Below are positions 6,002-9,221 of a stretch of 9,221 bases of DNA, in pieces; within the stretch, counting starts at the first letter, position 1; each line of letters starts with the position of its first letter. Below the pieces are notes generated by a model. The model made no database searches. It was given only the letters and a program-made list of their open reading frames with translations, and had not been told where the DNA came from. The position numbers were made by a program, and so were the translations under genes. The stretch is from Stenotrophomonas sp. (lineage in GTDB: Bacteria > Pseudomonadota > Gammaproteobacteria > Xanthomonadales > Xanthomonadaceae). The stretch covers positions 906 through 10,126 of the forward strand of contig DMZT01000438.1 of the NCBI GenBank assembly GCA_003484865.1, in the 5' to 3' direction.

Positions 6002-6101
6002 TGTGAAGGCTTGCTTCAAAGACGATGCAGGAGCGGCCAGTTTATCCACATAGTCCGCAGGAGGATGCTGGTCCTGTTCCTTCCCTTCCCCGGAGTACTT
6101 C
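6002..6101. promoter_or_regulatory. Divergent LysR / aldo-keto reductase promoter region
   Basis: This 100-base region separates the second LysR gene from the aldo/keto reductase gene. The inverted repeat TGAAG-N5-CTTCA (6004-6018) sits immediately next to the regulator's start codon and is a candidate regulator-binding site. A perfect DnaA box lies at 6042-6050. GGAG at 6092-6095, 6 bases before ATG 6102, is a good ribosome-binding site for the reductase. I could not place confident -35 and -10 elements for either gene. Control by the neighbouring LysR protein is inferred from layout. Confidence 0.45.
6042..6050 (+). promoter_or_regulatory. Perfect DnaA-box 9-mer in the divergent promoter
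   Basis: TTATCCACA matches the strongest E. coli DnaA box exactly. It lies 51 bases before the aldo/keto reductase start and 41 bases from the LysR start, where bound DnaA could affect transcription of either gene. The sequence is AT-rich by local standards, so it might also simply be part of a promoter. Confidence 0.45.
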
Positions 6102-7097
<996 letters not shown>

Positions 7098-7104
7098 CCT
7101 CCAC

Positions 7105-7133
7105 CGGCCGGATCGGCATGCTCGATCCGGCCG
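7105..7133 (+). terminator. Perfect 11-bp hairpin after aldo/keto reductase
   Basis: CGGCCGGATCG (7105-7115) and CGATCCGGCCG (7123-7133) pair perfectly around a 7-base loop. It starts 7 bases after the stop codon, where a terminator is expected. No T-tract follows, so it is either a terminator of the U-poor kind, a 3'-end stabilising hairpin, or a binding palindrome upstream of the next gene. Confidence 0.5.
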
Positions 7134-7159
7134 AGGCTGCCGACAGCGTGCGCGGGGGA

Positions 7160-7167
7160 GGACAATG
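7160..7167 (+). promoter_or_regulatory. Possible -10 element upstream of secreted-protein gene
   Basis: GGACAATG begins 39 bases before ATG 7199 and repeats exactly the 8-mer found upstream of the exporter gene. Together with the hairpin just upstream, it suggests that the secreted-protein gene has its own promoter. No clear -35 element is visible. Confidence 0.3.
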
Positions 7168-7198
7168 GCCCTCTTTCTGCCTGGTTGGACCCTGCCCC

Positions 7199-7609
7199 AT
7201 GCGCTGGCTCGCCCCGCTGTTGCTGCTGCTGGCCATCGCGCCGGCACACGCCGATGAGATCCGCTGCCTGACCGGCGGCAGCCGCCAACAGATCCACCTT
7301 GAATGGAAACTCCCCGAGGGCACTGCCGACGGTGAGCGGGTCAGCCATGTGCGTTACGCCGGCAAGACCGCGTGGCTGCGGCTGACCCTGGCCTCGCAGG
7401 AGAGCACCGTACTGGCCGAGGATCGCCCTTGGCAGTTCGATACGGTGTGGGACGAGCACCTGGACGGCAAGGTCATCGGCCACTATGCGATCAGCACCCA
7501 GGGCGCGCGCATCTATGGCTTCTCCTACACCAACGCGCGGACGGGCCAGCAGACCGTGTTCGGTGAAGACGTCGGTGCGATGACCGACACGGGCTGCCAC
7601 TGGGAATGA
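7199..7609 (+). CDS. Small secreted (periplasmic) protein of unknown function
   Basis: This 136-residue protein begins with a clear Sec signal peptide: M-R-W, a Leu-rich core (residues 4-13) and A-H-A at 16-18 followed by D-E, predicting cleavage after Ala18. No lipobox is present, so the mature protein of about 118 residues should be soluble in the periplasm. It has exactly two Cys, C23 near the mature N-terminus and C133 near the C-terminus, well placed for a disulfide joining the two ends. The body is rich in aromatic and charged residues (for example W-Q-F-D-T-V-W-D-E, 78-86, and Y-G-F-S-Y-T-N-A-R, 106-114), suggesting a compact beta-rich fold. The frame extends back to 7118, but that would lie within the hairpin and spoil the signal peptide. 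Shine-Dalgarno is weak. I do not recognise the family. Confidence 0.8.
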   Translation: MRWLAPLLLLLAIAPAHADEIRCLTGGSRQQIHLEWKLPEGTADGERVSHVRYAGKTAWLRLTLASQESTVLAEDRPWQFDTVWDEHLDGKVIGHYAISTQGARIYGFSYTNARTGQQTVFGEDVGAMTDTGCHWE

Positions 7610-7613
7610 GCGT

Positions 7614-7632
7614 CCGGCCTTTGTGCCGGTTT
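7614..7632 (+). terminator. Short hairpin with brief T run after secreted-protein gene
   Basis: CCGGC (7614-7618) pairs with GCCGG (7625-7629) around a 6-base loop, followed by TTT. It starts 5 bases after the stop. A 5-bp stem with a three-base T run is a weak intrinsic terminator at best. Confidence 0.4.
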
Positions 7633-7755
7633 CGTCACCTTCGCCTCAGTCATGCGGGCCGTGCAGCCGCTTACGACGCTTGGCAGTAGTAATGCTGCGC
7701 CGCGTTCGGTAAAACTCGCAGACTTGTCGTTCACAGTCATCCACCGCGAGGCCCC
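7633..7755 (+). promoter_or_regulatory. Upstream region of the amino acid permease
   Basis: This stretch should carry the permease promoter. TTGGCA at 7680-7685 is a possible -35 hexamer, and AT-rich patches occur at 7687-7693 (TAGTAAT) and 7710-7715 (TAAAAC). None of the pairings gives the usual 16-18 base spacing, so I do not assign a promoter. GAGG about 4 bases before ATG 7756 serves as the ribosome-binding site. No riboswitch-like fold was recognised. Confidence 0.3.
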
Positions 7756-9168
7756 ATGTCATTGCTCCGGCGCAAGTCCCTAGACACTGTCACCGTCCAT
7801 GAAGCCGGCAGGCAACTGATCCCGACCCTGAGTTGGCCGCACCTGATCGCGCTGGGCATCGGCGCCATCGTCGGCACCGGCATCTACACCCTGATCGGTG
7901 TCGGCGCGAACCTGGCCGGCCCCGCGGTGCTGATTTCCTTCGCCATCGCCGGCGCGGTCTGCGCCTGCGCGGCCCTGTCCTATGCCGAGCTGTCGACGAT
8001 GATGCCGGCCGCCGGCAGCGCCTACACCTACAGCTACACCGCCCTGGGCGAGGTGGTGGCCTGGGTGGTCGGCTGGAGCCTGATCCTGGAGTACTCGCTG
8101 GTGGTGAGCACGGTCGCGGTCGGGTGGTCCGGCTACGCGGTCGGCTTCCTGCACGGCTTCGGGATCGACCTGCCCTTGATGCTGACCGCCGGCCCCCACG
8201 TGGAAGGCGGCTTCATCAACCTGCCGGCGGTGCTGATCACCTTCCTGGTGGCCGGCATGCTGATGGCCGGCACCAAGGAAAGCGCGACCCTCAACGCAGT
8301 CCTGGTGGTGATCAAGATCATCGCGCTGACCGTGTTCGTGGCGATCGCCCTGCCGCACTTCGATACCGGCCACATGGAGCCGTTCATGCCGTTCGGCTTC
8401 GTCAAGTCGCTGGGCGCCGATGGCGTGGAACGCGGGGTGATGGCGGCCGCCGCGATCATCTTCTTCGCGTTCTACGGCTTCGATGCGATCTCCACCGCCG
8501 CTGAAGAAACCAAGAAGCCCGAGCGCGACCTGGCGATCGGCATCATCGGCTCGATGGTCGGTTGCACCATCATCTACGTGCTGGTGGCGCTGGCCGCCGT
8601 GGGTGCGATGAGCTACACGATCTTCGGCCAGAGCGCCGAGCCGCTGGCGCTGATCCTGCGCGAGCTGGGCAGCCCGGGTGCGGCCAAGTGGATCGGCGCT
8701 GCCGCCGTGATCGCGCTGCCGACCGTGCTGCTGGCCTTCCTGTACGGCCAGAGCCGCATCTTCTTCGTCATGTCGCGCGATGGCCTGCTGCCGCGCGGTC
8801 TTTCCAAGGTCAGCGCGCGCACCGGCACGCCGGTCGCCACCACGCTGTTCACCGCGGTGCTGGTGGCCGCGCTGGCCGGCGTGGCACGTCTGGACGAGAT
8901 CGCCGCGCTGGCCAACGCCGGCACGCTGGCCGCGTTCACCGCGGTGGGCCTGTGCCTGGTGGTGCTGCGCAAGCGCGAGCCGAACCGCGTGCGCAAGTTC
9001 CGCACGCCGCTGGCGTACGTGGTCGGCCCGCTGGCGGTGATCGGCTGTGTGTACCTGTTCTTCAGCCTGCCGAGCACCACGCAGTTGTACTTCCTGGCGT
9101 GGAACGTTCTGGGCCTGATCGCCTACTTCGCCTACGGGCGTCGCAATGCGGTGCTGGGCAAACGCTGA
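7756..9168 (+). CDS. APC-superfamily amino acid permease (cationic amino acid transporter group)
   Basis: This 470-residue inner-membrane protein is an amino acid-polyamine-organocation permease with about 12 hydrophobic segments, beginning at residue 29 and ending at about 459. The substrate-binding first helix carries the broken-helix motif A-L-G-I-G-A-I-V-G-T-G-I-Y (32-44). Other marks are Y-A-E-L-S-T-M-M-P-A-A-G-S-A-Y (76-90), the F-Y-G-F-D-A-I-S-T-A-A-E-E segment (239-251) followed by K-K-P-E-R-D-L, and Y-G-Q-S-R-I-F-F-V-M-S-R-D-G-L-L-P (330-346). The E-E-T-K-K-P region and the C-terminal R-K-F-R-T-P (413-418) fit the cationic amino acid transporter (CAT/YfnA-like) branch. Family members import amino acids by proton symport or exchange; the substrate cannot be told from sequence. 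The start is supported by GAGG just upstream. It is probably a single-gene unit, set off by 146 bases upstream and a hairpin downstream. Confidence 0.94.
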   Translation: MSLLRRKSLDTVTVHEAGRQLIPTLSWPHLIALGIGAIVGTGIYTLIGVGANLAGPAVLISFAIAGAVCACAALSYAELSTMMPAAGSAYTYSYTALGEVVAWVVGWSLILEYSLVVSTVAVGWSGYAVGFLHGFGIDLPLMLTAGPHVEGGFINLPAVLITFLVAGMLMAGTKESATLNAVLVVIKIIALTVFVAIALPHFDTGHMEPFMPFGFVKSLGADGVERGVMAAAAIIFFAFYGFDAISTAAEETKKPERDLAIGIIGSMVGCTIIYVLVALAAVGAMSYTIFGQSAEPLALILRELGSPGAAKWIGAAAVIALPTVLLAFLYGQSRIFFVMSRDGLLPRGLSKVSARTGTPVATTLFTAVLVAALAGVARLDEIAALANAGTLAAFTAVGLCLVVLRKREPNRVRKFRTPLAYVVGPLAVIGCVYLFFSLPSTTQLYFLAWNVLGLIAYFAYGRRNAVLGKR

Positions 9169-9175
9169 GCTATCG

Positions 9176-9195
9176 CGCCGGCCACCGGGCCGGCG
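9176..9195 (+). terminator. 8-bp GC hairpin after amino acid permease
   Basis: CGCCGGCC (9176-9183) pairs perfectly with GGCCGGCG (9188-9195) around an ACCG loop, 7 bases after the permease stop. No T-tract follows on the plus strand (an A-rich run lies at 9208-9213). It resembles in position and GC content the hairpin after the aldo/keto reductase. The remaining bases to the window end hold nothing recognisable. Confidence 0.45.
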
Positions 9196-9221
9196 ATGAG
9201 CGGGGGTGAAAAAGGCAGGCC

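Noticed and set aside
6042..6050. Replication origin suggested by DnaA boxes
   Set aside because: There is no dnaA, dnaN or gidA nearby, no AT-rich unwinding region, and too few boxes.
7780..8373. 197-codon minus-strand open frame opposite the permease
   Set aside because: Its Gly/His/Asp/Gln-rich translation is the usual antisense product of membrane-protein codons; no domain is visible.

Overview
The window looks like ordinary chromosome from a GC-rich gammaproteobacterium, most likely of the Xanthomonas/Stenotrophomonas family (Lysobacteraceae). The reasons are strong G/C preference at third codon positions, many start sites with weak Shine-Dalgarno sequences, and protein sequences that read like that family. 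This placement is inference from sequence style, not from a search. There is no sign of phage, insertion sequence, integron, CRISPR, tRNA or rRNA, and no gene-free stretch longer than about 190 bases.

Layout. Three minus-strand genes occupy the left end: a lipoprotein gene cut by the window edge (1-135), rmuC (221-1804) and an NADPH-dependent MDR-family oxidoreductase (1842-2849). Transcription would run oxidoreductase, then rmuC, then possibly the lipoprotein. Divergent from the oxidoreductase is a LysR-type regulator (2946-3863), followed by a LeuE-like LysE-family exporter (3924-4550) and an unrecognised 133-residue protein (4735-5136). The 3' end of that last gene overlaps the 3' end of a second LysR-type regulator on the minus strand (5102-6001). 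Divergent from the second regulator is an aldo/keto reductase (6102-7097). A small secreted protein (7199-7609) and a 12-helix APC-superfamily amino acid permease (7756-9168) close the window.

How the genes may work together. The window holds two independent modules of the same design: a LysR-family regulator divergent from an NADPH-dependent reductase. One pairs with an MDR quinone-reductase-like enzyme and the other with an AKR. By family precedent both suggest handling of reactive carbonyls or quinones, with the regulator controlling itself and its neighbour. An inverted repeat lies at or next to the start codon of each regulator. The exporter and the permease are amino-acid transporters by family and need not be linked to the reductases.

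I found no convincing new multi-gene system. The observations most worth checking are two perfect DnaA-box 9-mers plus one near-match within about 1 kb, one of them in the AKR/LysR promoter; a 69-residue tandem duplication in the RmuC coiled coil; and the unrecognised 133-residue gene with its convergent overlap.
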